Origin: Clarireedia homoeocarpa
Taxonomy: Eukaryota > Ascomycota > Leotiomycetes > Helotiales > Rutstroemiaceae
Assembly: GCA_001465935.1 (NCBI GenBank)
Contig: LNKV01000024.1
Span: forward strand, 248,001-312,000
Reading direction: 5' to 3'
Length of the DNA stretch: 64,000 bases
The position numbers were made by a program, and so were the translations under genes. This document shows positions 35,024 through 46,313 of the stretch, piece by piece (the first letter of the stretch is position 1; each line of letters starts with the position of its first letter). The notes under the pieces are model-generated. The model was not told where the DNA came from, ran no database searches, and was given only the letters and a program-made list of their open reading frames with translations.

Positions 35024-38000
35024 ATGAAACGTTTCTCTTCTGATGCTCATTTATTGGCGTTCTCTGAGAGTAGAAAGCGGTCGCGACCTAACGACTTCCA
35101 TGGCACTGACCACAAGGTGGAACGGCTTCATCTCGTTGCTTCCACCGAATCATTCATCGATAAAAATCAGGTAGTGCCGAATGCTCTATCAGCAGAATGG
35201 ATGCAAAATGGATTGGAAAGGAAGACTCATGCCTGGGGAAGCTCGCCTGACATCGAAGTTGACGTGGAGAATACTGCGATGAAGTGGCCAGCACTGTCGG
35301 ACCCTGCTGTCTCATCGCGTCATCTAGACTCGGGACTCAAAATTGGAGTAACGAATGATGCTATACAGCAAAACCTCGAACCATGGTCATTTCATAATGG
35401 ATCAATTTATACCTTGGAGAACAATTTGTCTAATCTCCAAACTGACCTGGAGGAGAAAGCACTCAATGGGTCAGACTTTCAGGATTCTGCTTTCTCATCA
35501 CTTCCTCTGCATCCAGAGATTGATATCAGAGTTGCACATGAACCCATGCAAGAAGAGAAAGAATCATGGCTGTTCAATAGCGAAGCCGGTAATTTCAATA
35601 CAAGTACCGAATCTTCATACAGGAAGCCCGAATATGAGGACGCGCCTTTCGGACATTACACCACTTTCAACAATAACCCTCTTAAGGTCGAAGTCACAGG
35701 AATAGATGGGAGTTGGGGCAGTAATCTACACCCGTTTACTTTCGACGATGCAGATTATTCTTCCTTTTCCTTTCCCCCGCAGCCAGCTACCGATTGGCCA
35801 GACATTCCCGTTTCAGGATTGCCGATCGACGAGACCAACTCTCTATCACCATTTCCATTATATCTCAAGTCGGAAACATCGTATGAGAGTACTAGTAACG
35901 TCTCGTTTGAATCAAGTCCTGCAGTCACAGAGGCTCAGGGCTGCTCGGAATCAGTAGGGCCGTCAGCTACAAATTCACATCCCGATCCTGGTGCTAGCAC
36001 GATATCTGAAGACATTAAATATGACGCAGTATCTCTTCCATCTGATCCTGATAGACCTATAGCTGAATGTGACTTGTGTTTTGGAGTGGTAGGTATTTTC
36101 ATGTTATCTACTTCTTCAATATGTTGATTGACACGATACAGATAATGACAACACTGATATCTTCGATCGAAAGCACTAATGAATCCAGTGTCCTGCCACT
36201 AGACGTGGAAATATTTGGGACATTTGTCAAGTTAACTGTCCAACACACGAAGAAATACGCCGGTATCTTAAATTATTCTGTCCTATGTGTGCTTCTGAAA
36301 GATTTCAACGTTCGTCTGAGTGCAACCTTAACCACCTTGGAATCTCTACCGAGTGAAGGATCGGACAACAAGAAAGCGAAGCCTAATAAAAATCATACAG
36401 TTCGAATCGTTGTGTATGGCACTGAAAAGGAAAATTTGATCACTGGGAATTTACTTTCAGAGGCGGATTTGTTTCTCCAACACCCAACAGATGCTGAATG
36501 CGGTAGGCATAGGAAATATGTCAATCCGCATTACCTCCTGCGGCCGGGTGCAGAAATGCCGAAACTGGAGCACCTGTCTTTGACGGCTGATGCACGCTCC
36601 ACGACTCGGTCAGAAAGGTCAGATGAGGTTGACCTAGCTCGCATTTCGCGTATCTTCGACTGTGCAGAGCCTGGAGTAGAGGACGTCGCTACGGAGCCCA
36701 GTCCTCGATTAAAATCAACTCTCATGAGGTATGTTATCGAACTCATCTTCCGGATAGAAATTGACAGAAGATCAGCCACCAACTCACGGCCTTGGCTCTG
36801 ATGATTGAAAGAGAGTCTCGATCTCAGGATAACCTAAAGTTTCCATCATTATGGATCACCGCCACACCAAACAAGAAAGCCTCTGTGAAGTAGGTCATAG
36901 GATCTATAAATTTACTGGATCCTGATTATCTGACCCACTACTAGGTATCGCCATATTGTTACTGGAATTATGGAGAGTCATCCCGTCCCAACGTATGGTG
37001 GAGTACTCGCTGATGTAACAATTTTATGTCCTGGAACAGAGTTCAGCTGGCTGATAACAGTATTAGGAAATGGGTCTTGGAAAAACTTTGAGTATCCTAG
37101 CTCTAGTTTGCTCTACCCTTGATTTTATAGATAAGCAGAAATTGGAATTTTCCGATTCCTTGCAGCGAACTACTCTGATAATTGCCCCGAAGTCAAGTAA
37201 GTCACCATACAAGGACCAGAAAAATATCATAGTTTGGTGCTAAGTATAAGTAGCTATTGCAGGTTGGGAAATGCAAATTTCAAGGTAACAATAATTCAAT
37301 ATCACAAGATTAATATCACATAGTAAACTTACTAATCTCCCGCAGGCACATTCACCGCGGGAAAATTCGCTTCGTAGTCTATCATGGCTCTGGTCGAGAA
37401 AAACTAGCGACACAGTTACACAACTATGATATTGTCATAACTACATATGATACCTTTCGTTCTGATTGGACTACTGGTGGTGCTCTGTATTCTGGTCAAT
37501 GGCTACGGGTCATTCTAGACGAAGGTGAGAAATTCTTCGAATTGGCAGCCGATACCACCGGAAAGGATTTGAAAAGCTAATTTACGAATAGCACATCATA
37601 TTCGCAATCGATCGTCGCAGATCTTCAAAGCTGCCCTTGAAATTCGATCCATGTATCGTTGGTGCCTCACAGGAACACCAATTCACAATTCTATTGATGA
37701 CTACGGTGCTCTGCTTAGTTTCATTGGAGTTGAACCTTTCCACGAGAAGTCTAGTTTCGACCATTGGATTGTGTCACCTCTAAAGGAGAACCGACCTGGA
37801 AGTTTGCAGCTACTGAGAAACCTAGTTCAAGCCACATGTCTGAGAAGAACAAAGACATCTCCGTCAGTGTCCCTCGACCTTGAGAAATATATCGAAGAAA
37901 CGGAGCAGGTCCAGCTTCATCAGGAAGATCAACGCCTCTACGACTTCTTTCAAAAGAAGACTGCAGATATCGCAGCCGGCCTTCATTGTATGGATAAAGG

Positions 38001-39142
38001 CAAGCCCCGTCGCAAATCAAGTAAAGATGAGAATATCTTATGTCTCATGAATTTTCTAAGAGCTATTTGCAATCACGGGACCGATTTACTTCCTTCAAGG
38101 GCAGTATCAGCTTGGGAGAACCCAGACGTTTCGCAGGTCGATTGGAAAATGATGCAAGCATCACAAACCACTTGCAACCAATGCGGCCAAGAATGTGTCG
38201 CAAAACAGACTGCTTCCACTCCACGGTCTCCAAATGAAGCTTATAGTATAGATGTGTGTGATGATTGTGCCGCAGCCAGGGACGAAGAATCAGATCATAC
38301 TCAATCTTCCCCGGAGGATACTTCACTGTTACTTACAGCGGGTGTATCCAAGCCTTCAAGATCCGCGGACTTCACTCGCCCTTCAGCCAAAGTCGTATGT
38401 CTACTCAAAAATCTCCAGCGAGAGCAGAGAGAAAATGTTCTTGGCAAGCCAAAGAAGAGGTACGTGATATTGGAATTCCGAACTTTGGCTTATTCCGCCG
38501 TCCTAACGAGACCAAAGTGTAATTTTTAGCTACTCGACGAAGATGCTCGACTTAATTGAGCGAGAATTGAATTTCCACGGCTTCAGATTCCAGCGCATTG
38601 ATGGTCAAGGTACTCTCAAAAATAGGTACGACGCACTTCGTCAGTTCAACGATGTCTCGGAGTGTACCGTTATGTTGGCAAGTATTGGTAGCTGTGGTGA
38701 AGGGTATGAATTCCATCTTGTTACAGCTTTTCTATCGTGGTATCTGACTGAGATATCGCTAGTATCGACTTTACTGCTGCGAACTATGTGCATTTGGTCG
38801 AGCCTCATTGGAATCCTATGGTAGAAGCACAAGCAATTGATCGAGTGCATAGGAAGGGGCAAACTCGCCTCGTTACTGTTACAAGATATATTGTGCCCAA
38901 TTCGATTGAAACAGTAAGCCGACTGCAAAGATTCTCCCCGAGCAAGACACTCTCTCTAACTATGCACAGTATATACAATGGGTTCAGACCCAGAAGCTGA
39001 AGCTTATCAATCAGTCTCTTGATGACACAGTTGACCGAGAGAGTTTAGAGATGGAAAGATGGAAGGTATGTGAAATTAACTGACACTATACACTCAACCG
39101 CTAACAACTAAGTAGCAACTTGAGAAGTTCCTAAAATTATAA
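35024..39142 (+). CDS. SNF2-family DNA-dependent ATPase (HLTF/RAD5-like class)
   Basis: A predicted nuclear Swi2/Snf2 translocase for chromatin or DNA-repair work. Twelve exons: 35024-36088, 36142-36728, 36776-36889, 36945-37014, 37067-37196, 37263-37284, 37346-37524, 37592-38459, 38530-38703, 38763-38913, 38970-39065, 39116-39142. All 11 introns rejoin in frame to give 1160 aa. Residues 1-350 are Ser/Asp-rich without a known domain. The ATPase lobe has HQLTALALM (Q motif), LADEMGLGKTLS (Walker A Lys618, just after an intron), TTLIIAPKS, VILDEAHHIRN (DEAH split by an intron at 723) and WCLTGTPIHN (about 746-755). Between the lobes lies a Cys pair region (CNQCGQEC, CDDC) that could bind zinc. 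Lobe 2 has MLASIGSCGEGIDF, EPHWNPMVEAQAIDRVHRKGQT and a short C-terminus. A clear RING finger, as in RAD5, is not evident. Confidence 0.88.
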
Positions 39143-39418
39143 GTGATATTAGACAGTAGATTGTATATAGTGAATTCAAAACATGCAAGAATATTTATCA
39201 TACTACTTTACTGTTCGTCATTCTCACAATGGAACTTTTCTACACGTTATGTAGAACAACTTCGCACTGCACCATGGCCCCAAGCAACGGCAGCAAATGC
39301 CTCTGCATTAGGATTTAGAACTCCCGTAGAACCATCATAGATCCCAATCCGTCCACGTTTTATCACTGGCCGCACCTCATCGTTTCTTCTATAGGTATCA
39401 AAAACCCAATCCACCCAC

Positions 39419-40129
39419 TCATTGCCCTTCTCCTCGACTTCCTCTTCCAGAACCCAAATCTACTCTGCCCTTAAAACACTTCCAGTCCTCCGGATCTCTG
39501 TTTCCATCATCACTCATTGCTCCCTCAAGTTTTAAGTCGAAAAACATAATTTCCTTGCACCGGATACTGAATATGATGTTACCACTACGCTCGAAACCCT
39601 TACAGGGCAATTCTGTGCGTCGCACCTCGTACGCATTCAAAGCTAGGTAACGGAGCTTATTGTCTATGCAATGGCTACGGAATCCACGTAGGAATGCTCC
39701 CCAGAAGGGGCTGGCCGGGTACTTAGCGTCATTCGTGGATCCGTAGCTGAGTCTTGGTGGCCTTAGCACAACAAGTCGGTCGCAATCCCAATTGAAATAG
39801 ATGCGCGGGGGAGCTGTAGGCATACATAAGGGCTCGTCCGAGTCGCTTTTAGTGGGGTTGAAAGAGAACAGTAGCGCAGGCCGATGATGCAGGACTCGTG
39901 ACATATGTGAAAGAACAGCGGGGGGGAAGAGAGCTGGAATGGAATTTGCAAAGGACTGGGTATGATCGATTTTAGACATGGATCTCTAGTCTATTAACTT
40001 GAATTCGATGGTCACATTGCGGTTGAGGTGGCAGCAGTCGTGCCAGATTTGGGTGCGAATCTCGGCCGGGAGAAGTTGGAAGTCACGGTTTTCTGAGCGG
40101 GCGACGCCATCGAGCGTAGAGATATCCAT
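39419..40129 (-). pseudogene. 2EXR-type (F-box-like) protein with one internal TAG
   Basis: From the ATG at 40129 the minus strand reads 47 codons, with LPAEIRTQIWHDCC in the position typical of fungal 2EXR proteins. It then meets TAG at 39988-39986 and continues open in the same frame to 39419, for 236 codons in all. The downstream part has PPAVLSHMSRVLHHRP and IYFNWDCDRLVVLRP, matching the second half of the same family pattern as I know it. A CAG-to-TAG change would explain the stop. The fragment starting with the ATG at 39979 could still be translated. Family assignment is moderate. Confidence 0.55.
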
Positions 40130-40457
40130 GGTTGGTGATGCTGAGGTGGGTTGTAGTTCTCAGAGACTCTGACAGATATTACAATTAAATCTATGTAGTT
40201 AGTGCTGACATCAGGTTTATTGTGATAAAAATTAGAGGATCTAGAAGGACCAAAGGGAGAAAGCGGGGCAAATAAAGAATTTTATAAATCTAACACGCCT
40301 GATTGTACATTTATAATTAGAATTCAAGGTATAAAATATTCTCTTATTAACTTCTATGAATTAAATTTACAAAAGTGATTAGCTTCTCAAAGAAGTCAAC
40401 ATATTATTATTGATTTAGTATTATCGCTTTTACAAACTCTAGAACTAACCCACATAG
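40130..40457. other. AT-rich spacer
   Basis: About 330 bp, strongly AT-rich from 40270, with no coding signal; part may be old repeat sequence. Confidence 0.4.
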
Positions 40458-40579
40458 TGTGACGATTCGTCCCGAATCGGCCACGCTGGCTTAATGCCTT
40501 AGCCTCACCGCCCGGCAGAAATCTCTTATATTAGCCAGCTGCTGAACCGACCTAGGTTCAGCACCTTAGTATTCTAAGA
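40458..40579 (+). repeat. Possible 5' piece of a gypsy-type LTR
   Basis: The segment starts TGTGACGATTCGTCCCGAATCG, in which CGATTCG and CGAATCG are inverted around TCC. It has the G+C content and TG start of fungal Gypsy LTRs and contrasts sharply with the AT-rich DNA before it. No second copy is seen, so this is tentative. Confidence 0.35.
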
Positions 40580-41546
40580 ATGAAATATCACTTTCGTTAC
40601 ACTGCCATCATTTCCCGTCCGGATATTGCGAAAGCAATCTCCAAATTAGCCGAATTTCAACAGAATCCTTCTCAGCAGCATATCGACGCCGCGAACTATT
40701 GTCTTAAATATCTTATGTCAACCAAGAACCTCGCGATCCTCTACAATAGTAATATCCCAACAAGAGAGATCTTCATTGCCTCTAGCGACGCGGCATATAG
40801 AGACAACCCGATCACTCGATTCAGCTCGAATAGATTCTGCTTCTAACTCTTTGCAGGAGTTATTCATTATAAAGCATCGAAACAGCGAACCGTAACGACT
40901 TCAAGCACGGAAGCCGAGCTGTTGGCATTGTCGCAGACCGGTAAAGAACTAATATAGTGGAAAAGACTCTTCCAACAGATTGGCTTGGATCTGGAACAAG
41001 ATTTGAGTATTTTTTGTGATAATCGGCAAACTATTCGCCTTTCCCAAATAGATACGCCGAGATTGACAACTAAGCTTAAGCATATCGACGTCCATTCCTG
41101 CTGGATAAGACAGGAAGTCCAAAGGAAACACATCAAAATTGACTGGATCCCAATCGTCGATATAGTCGCAGATGGCTTTACAAAGCTTCTGCCACCTCAA
41201 AAGCATACCGCATTTATTCGACAATTAAGACTCACTGACGTAACAGCCGAAATCGAAGAAATCAACTCTGATCCAAGGAATCAGAGTTGAGGAGGGTGTG
41301 TGAGAATAGGATCCACAGCATTCTCCACAGGACCTATAATCGATAAATTGAGGGTATTCCCAAATCGAGGAATGATCCCCAAACTCCGAAATACCTTCTT
41401 TTTGCATTTGTCATCGATGGAATATACTAGAATTGAGAATAAGGATATAAAAACGCCGTTCAAACAGCTATGTACATAGAATGAAGCAGATAGATCAGTT
41501 TTTCTCAAGTTTTCATCACCTCATGCTTTTGCCATAGCTTTTCACA
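40580..41546 (+). mobile_element. Ty1/copia retrotransposon 3' remnant (RT end, RNase H, 3' LTR)
   Basis: The frame 40580-41290 reads the end of the reverse transcriptase (ISRPDIAKAISKLAEF) and the RNase H domain (SSDAAYRDNP, TTSSTEAELLALSQ, LKHIDVHSCWIRQEV, VADGFTKLLPP), as in Copia polyproteins. Stops TAA at 40844 and TAG at 40955 interrupt it. The rest of gag, protease, integrase and most of RT is missing, so the element is 5'-truncated. It ends in an LTR at 41299-41546. Confidence 0.85.
41299..41546 (+). repeat. Copia-type 3' LTR
   Basis: A 248-bp segment that begins TGTGAGAATAGG directly after a purine-rich tract (GAGGAGGGTG) and ends CTTTTCACA, giving TGTGA...TCACA inverted tips. It contains a TATA-like GATATAAAAACG at about 41447. 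It follows the RNase H frame by 8 bp, the expected position. Confidence 0.65.
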
Positions 41547-42976
41547 TCCCAAGGCAATAGGCCTGAAGGGCCTATAAATATAGCTAGTCCTTCCCACTGT
41601 AGATAGAGAACCAGAACAGTTGAATGAAGCATCATTTGCACCTATCATTAAATCCATTGAAGCCTATAAGTACTACACTTAGTGTATTACCCGCTGAAGA
41701 CCGCCAAAAAGAAGTAACAACTAAGGATAATAGAAGACAACCGCGCAGCCCAGAAGGAGAAAGACCGGAGGCAACACAAGCTGAGAAAGAAGAAGAAGGA
41801 ACTACAAGAAGTTCAGATAGTAATCAACAGGTTGATAGAAGAGAAAGAAGAAGACGTGGTAGAGAAGACAGCAGTATGTAAGCGGTAAAGAGAAGAAGCA
41901 GAAGAGCTTTCGGAGCGTCGACTTACCAGACCTTTCACTAATTCCGTTCCTCTTGTGGTCTACTTGTATATACTTCGTACTAAGGACCTGCCTAAATACA
42001 AGGGCAAGATATACTAGGAAGCGAGGGATTTCTTTGACCGAGTGGAGGATAAGTAGAGGGCAGATCGGAACATGACCTGGAAGACCGACAGAGAAAAAAT
42101 TGATTATTGTATTCAGCACTTTGAGAGGGTACCAAGGAAAGTGTGAAGGGTCTATAAGGAGGAAGTAGAAGTATCGATATCTATATAGAAGGAATTTGTA
42201 GATTGGATGATAGACGCAGTAATGGATAAGGGCAATTGACAGCTCGACGCAGCTATGATATACGTCGAAGCGAGGTAAAAGCCGGGCTAGTCTGTTACTG
42301 AGTTCGTAGCCTATTTGTATGACCTAGAATATAGGTTAGGTGTAACAAACGTGGAGGAGAAACGGAGGACACTCTTCACTAAACTTCTGCCAGAGCTGCA
42401 GAGACGGATTGCTGTACACGCCGAGATACCTACGACCTGCCAAAGCCTTATCAGCTTGGCCCGAAGGTTAGAAGGGATAGAGCAACTATTTAGAAAGAAG
42501 GAAGAGAAGGAACAACGCGGAGGGAAAACGTCTTGGGGACCAAGGGGGACAAACCGACTACTATTACATGAGAAACTATACCTACTACTGTTCCTAACCG
42601 GAGCCCTCTCGGTGGTACTCGGAATATCGATGGGGCTCGAGGTTCTGACAGATTGTGCTATAGCTATAGTAAACCCGGGTACTTCAGTCGAGATTGCCAA
42701 CAGCGGCTCAACGTAGGGAGGTCGGGACCTGTAACCTGCTATAAATGCGGGGAATTGGGATACTATGTATCTTCGTGTCCAAAACGAGACTTGCTAGCCG
42801 TACTGCAACCGTCAGGAAACGAGACCTTCATTTTCAAAGCCTTCATAAGCCACACTGAAACGACCTGTCACAATTGCTGTCGGTTCAGTATATTCACTGG
42901 ACTACAGGAAAGACACTACGGGATAATGAACTACAGAAGAGGGACTACAGGACATAGGATACTCGCTGTAGAATAG
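41547..42976 (+). mobile_element. Ty3/gypsy-like gag remnant
   Basis: A charged stretch (41624-41881, Glu/Arg-rich) is followed by capsid-like sequence (frame 42315-42716: VEEKRRTLFTKLLPELQRR, ISLARRLEGIEQLF). In another frame (42653-42976) come two zinc-knuckle-like motifs, CYSYSKPGYFSRDC and CYKCGELGYYVSSC. Both show Tyr where the knuckle His is expected, as a CAT-to-TAT change would give. There are many stops between and at least one frameshift, and no protease or polymerase follows. Confidence 0.65.
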
Positions 42977-43074
42977 CAATTAGTACGGGAGAGAAAGGCT
43001 ATATAGTCCAACTCTCCCTCCCACTTAGTTTAAGAATATTCAACCCGATTCAACGAGCATAACGGTCCATAAAC

Positions 43075-43385
43075 GTGACTAAGTTTGGTACTACGAATCG
43101 GTCCATCAAATCGGACCAACAATTACAAATAGTATGTCATTGGAGTAAACGCTGGTTTTCAGTTCTAATTTTTGGAATTTTAGTGGTCAACCGAGAGCGC
43201 ATCAAGAACCGCGGAACTGCTGGCACATCCAAGAACACACCCTTGGACCGCTTGCCATCAAGCACTTCCATGAAATCAAAGGTGAGCTTATCTTATTAAC
43301 CTGAGGTGCTAACAATTGGGGCTTCTATTAACAAAAGTTAGAGGAAGAAAAAAGTGGAGAGGAAGTCCACCTCTACTATCTGTAA
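43075..43385 (+). CDS. Possible two-exon fragment, hypothetical
   Basis: Exons 43075-43281 and 43338-43385 join in phase 0 across a GTGAGC...AAAAG intron with a GCTAAC branch-like site, giving 84 aa ending EEEKSGEEVHLYYL. The last part of exon 1 is protein-like (KNTPLDRLPSSTSMKSK), the first part less so. It may be the 3' end of a gene whose front was lost when retroelements inserted next to it. No family recognised. Confidence 0.25.
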
Positions 43386-43646
43386 AAGCCGTAAGCATCG
43401 GAATTGATTGTCGTCCGAAGTCCACACAATCTAATATCCGAATGCCCTCATGTTTTATTACATTAAATTAGTCATAGAATTGCGTGATTCTGGGCCCACA
43501 AAAGCCTACCAAATCACTTCTCAGGATGCCCATAAAGGACTCCTGTTCCTATAGATTTAGATAGGTTAATCAAGTCACATTATCTAACAAAATGCGCTGC
43601 TGAGCCATCAGCCTCAGAGCGACAGAAGGATGTCAGACTGTCAACA

Positions 43647-43946
43647 ATGTCCGAGAGTGAAGTTATGGCCAAATTAAAGGAGGCTGTTTCCAAGGACGAT
43701 CTCAACTGGTCATGTGAAAATCCCAAAAGTGACGCCACTTCTAGAGAAGTGACAATTACGGCTTATATTTCACGTGATGATTGTCACAGAGAAGGAGAGG
43801 AAGCAGATGGAGCAAAAGCCAGAACGGCCAAGCATATTATGATTGATACCAGTAAGTATGAACAGGCTTACTATGTAAATAGTATAAGGATCGAGAAAAC
43901 AGATGAGCTCGAAAAAGTCGTGTGGTCAAAAAATGCGAATTTTTAA
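43647..43946 (+). CDS. Small hypothetical protein
   Basis: A 99-codon frame, MSESEVMAKLKEAVSKDDL at the start, charged, with the sequence TSREVTITAYISRD and four Lys/Glu-rich segments. It has no signal peptide or known domain. A GTAAGT donor at 43852 could truncate or splice it. It might be a small orphan gene or chance. Confidence 0.3.
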   Translation: MSESEVMAKLKEAVSKDDLNWSCENPKSDATSREVTITAYISRDDCHREGEEADGAKARTAKHIMIDTSKYEQAYYVNSIRIEKTDELEKVVWSKNANF

Positions 43947-44455
43947 GCTTGTTACAGTACACACATGGTTGTAGATGTTGAGTAGGCGAAGGATATGAAA
44001 GATTTGAGACAATATATTGTAGCTAATCGTTATGCAAATCCGAAAAAAAAATTAAATCGAGATTCTATAGTACTTCTTTCTGTTGTCTAAAATGATCTAA
44101 AGTCCTGTGATATATTTATTGTCAAGTGGTATTTTAGGTGTAAGTGCTGTCGGCTTGTTATTTCTGTACCGAAGAGCTATCTCAACATCCTTCGACCACC
44201 ACGATAGTATTGAGGCAATTGTCGAATTCATCTTCTATGAGGGTGCTTTACATAGTTACGCATGGCGACTATATCCTTAAGCACTTTCGCGGATGAATTG
44301 GAAAGGCAGTGTGGAAGGTTTATTAAAATTGATTCGTTATCATTACATCCTAGTCATTATTAATTCTTAAGTCTCGAGCTTTATGAGAATTAAGTACAAG
44401 ATGTGGAATATAAAATACATCCGCTATCGAGCTCACGAACCAACCCAACCACTCC
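43947..44455. other. Intergenic
   Basis: About 510 bp without supported features; 3' flank of the minus-strand sugar transporter. Confidence 0.5.
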
Positions 44456-46313
44456 TCATATTTCTTGGTGGATGGTTGTGGGGGTCTTCTCCTCCTTGGC
44501 CATGAGATCCTCAGGGACCTCGGCATCAGCAAGTCCAAGTCTCTCATTGATACGTTGCATTCTTGCCTTGTCTGCAGCTGCAATGCTATCGATGTCACCG
44601 CCAAAATACACATCAAGCTCCTCCAAGGTCTTGTCCTTGGTTTCAGGGAAGAACTTCCAGATAAAGAATCCACCTCCTGCACTGAATACGGCGAAGAAAA
44701 TATAGGTGCCATACTTCATGCTGTTCAGCATGTCCTTGGTGGTCAACCCAATGATGAAGTTGAACATCCAGTTGGTGGATGCGACGAGAGAAACACCGCG
44801 AGATCGGACGCTGGCAGGGAAGATCTCTTGAGCAAGAACCCATGCGACTGGCCCCCACGAGTAGGCAAAGTTCACGGCGAAGAGCCAGATAAAGACAATC
44901 GCAACCCAGCCTTGACTGACAGCGAGCCCCTCGTTCAGGTTCCATTGATCTTCATATGATCCTTCGACGGCAGCGACAACGATGTGACAAATACACATAC
45001 CGATGGCACCAGTGATCAGGAAATGCTTACGACCGAATTTATCAAGGAACAAGACGGCTGGAAGGGTAAACAGGACCTGCAAGATACCGGTGACACCAGT
45101 GGCAAGAAGAGTCGTAGTGGTGCTTGAGAAACCGAAACTCTCGAAAATTTGAGGGGCATAGTATAAAACAGCGTTAATACCAGTGAACTGTTGAAACACC
45201 ATCATAGCACATCCGAGGAAGATTCTCTTGAACACGTTCGGGGCAAGGAGAGCTTTCCAAGGTGCCCACTTTCCACCCGTTCGAGCTTGTTCAGCTTGTG
45301 TCTCTTCATCGAACATGACGGCGGCTTTGATCTCAAGGAATTCGGCTCTCAATAATGGATCATTTGCATCAAGACGTCTGAGTTTAGAGAGCGATGCCAT
45401 AGCTTCATCCTCACGATGCTTCAACATCAACCATCTAGGAGAGAATGGGAAGAAGAACATTCCGAAGAATACTAATTAATGAAACGTTAGAGGGCATATT
45501 AAAGCTATCAGGTCAAAAACTTACAAGTCCATGCGGGAATCAGTTGCAATGCCAAAGGAACTCTCCATGCAATTGCTTTTTGACCTGTGCAAGCATGTCC
45601 GTGGTTTCCAGCGGCGTTGTATTTTCCATCAGCCAAATAAGGGTTCGCAATACCCTCCGGGTTGCACTTATTACCTCCAATAAAGGAGAAACCAAAGTCG
45701 AGCCAGAACGCAATTGTAGTACCGATAGTGATGGAAAGTTGTTGAAGCGAAACCAACGATCCTCTAAGCTCCGGAGGCGCAATTTCTGCTTGGTAAAGCG
45801 GAATAACCATGGAGAACATACCAATTCCCACACCGCCGATGATACGACCGGCGAAGAAATAGGCTGGGCTTTGAGCACCAGTCTGCAGACCAGTACCAAG
45901 GGTGAATATCAACACGGCGACCATCATGCTATATTTTCTGGAAATCCTATCTGCGACATATCCGTTCAGAAGCGCTCCGAACCATGCACCAAGCTCAAGG
46001 GCAGACACGAGCCATCCTTGAAGGGAGGCACCGGTGAGAGTTGGGAATTCATTCTCGAAGTTTTCCATGACCAGAATTGGGGACATGACACCCTGATCAT
46101 AACCTGGGAACCGAAGTGTTAGCGAGTATCATTGAGTTGCGAAGGGGACGTTCTGTTGTACTCACCATACATCATACAACCCAAGGATGCGAACAAACAT
46201 GTCAAGAAGACATAAGGGTTCTTCAGCATGCCCATGAAACCCTTTGATTTGGCTGCATTCTGTCGCGCGACCATCGACTGGCTCGGCGCCTCGGAGCCTC
46301 CCATGACTGCCAT
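44456..46313 (-). CDS. MFS sugar porter (hexose/monosaccharide transporter)
   Basis: A predicted plasma-membrane proton-sugar symporter with 12 membrane helices. Model on the minus strand: exons 46313-46166, 46103-45525 and 45471-44456, 580 aa; introns of 62 and 53 bp keep phase. Sugar-porter signatures are present: YDQGVM at the end of TM1, YVADRISRKYS in the TM2-3 loop, GRIIGGVGIGMFSMVIPLYQ (signature 2), PFSPRWLM after TM6, QQFTGINAVLYYAP in TM7, DKFGRKHFL, and FFPETKDKTLEELD after TM12. Length fits the family. The exact sugar is not readable from these motifs, though QQFTGINAVLYYAP is typical of hexose carriers. The cytosolic tail is short and has no sensor-type extension. Confidence 0.93.
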
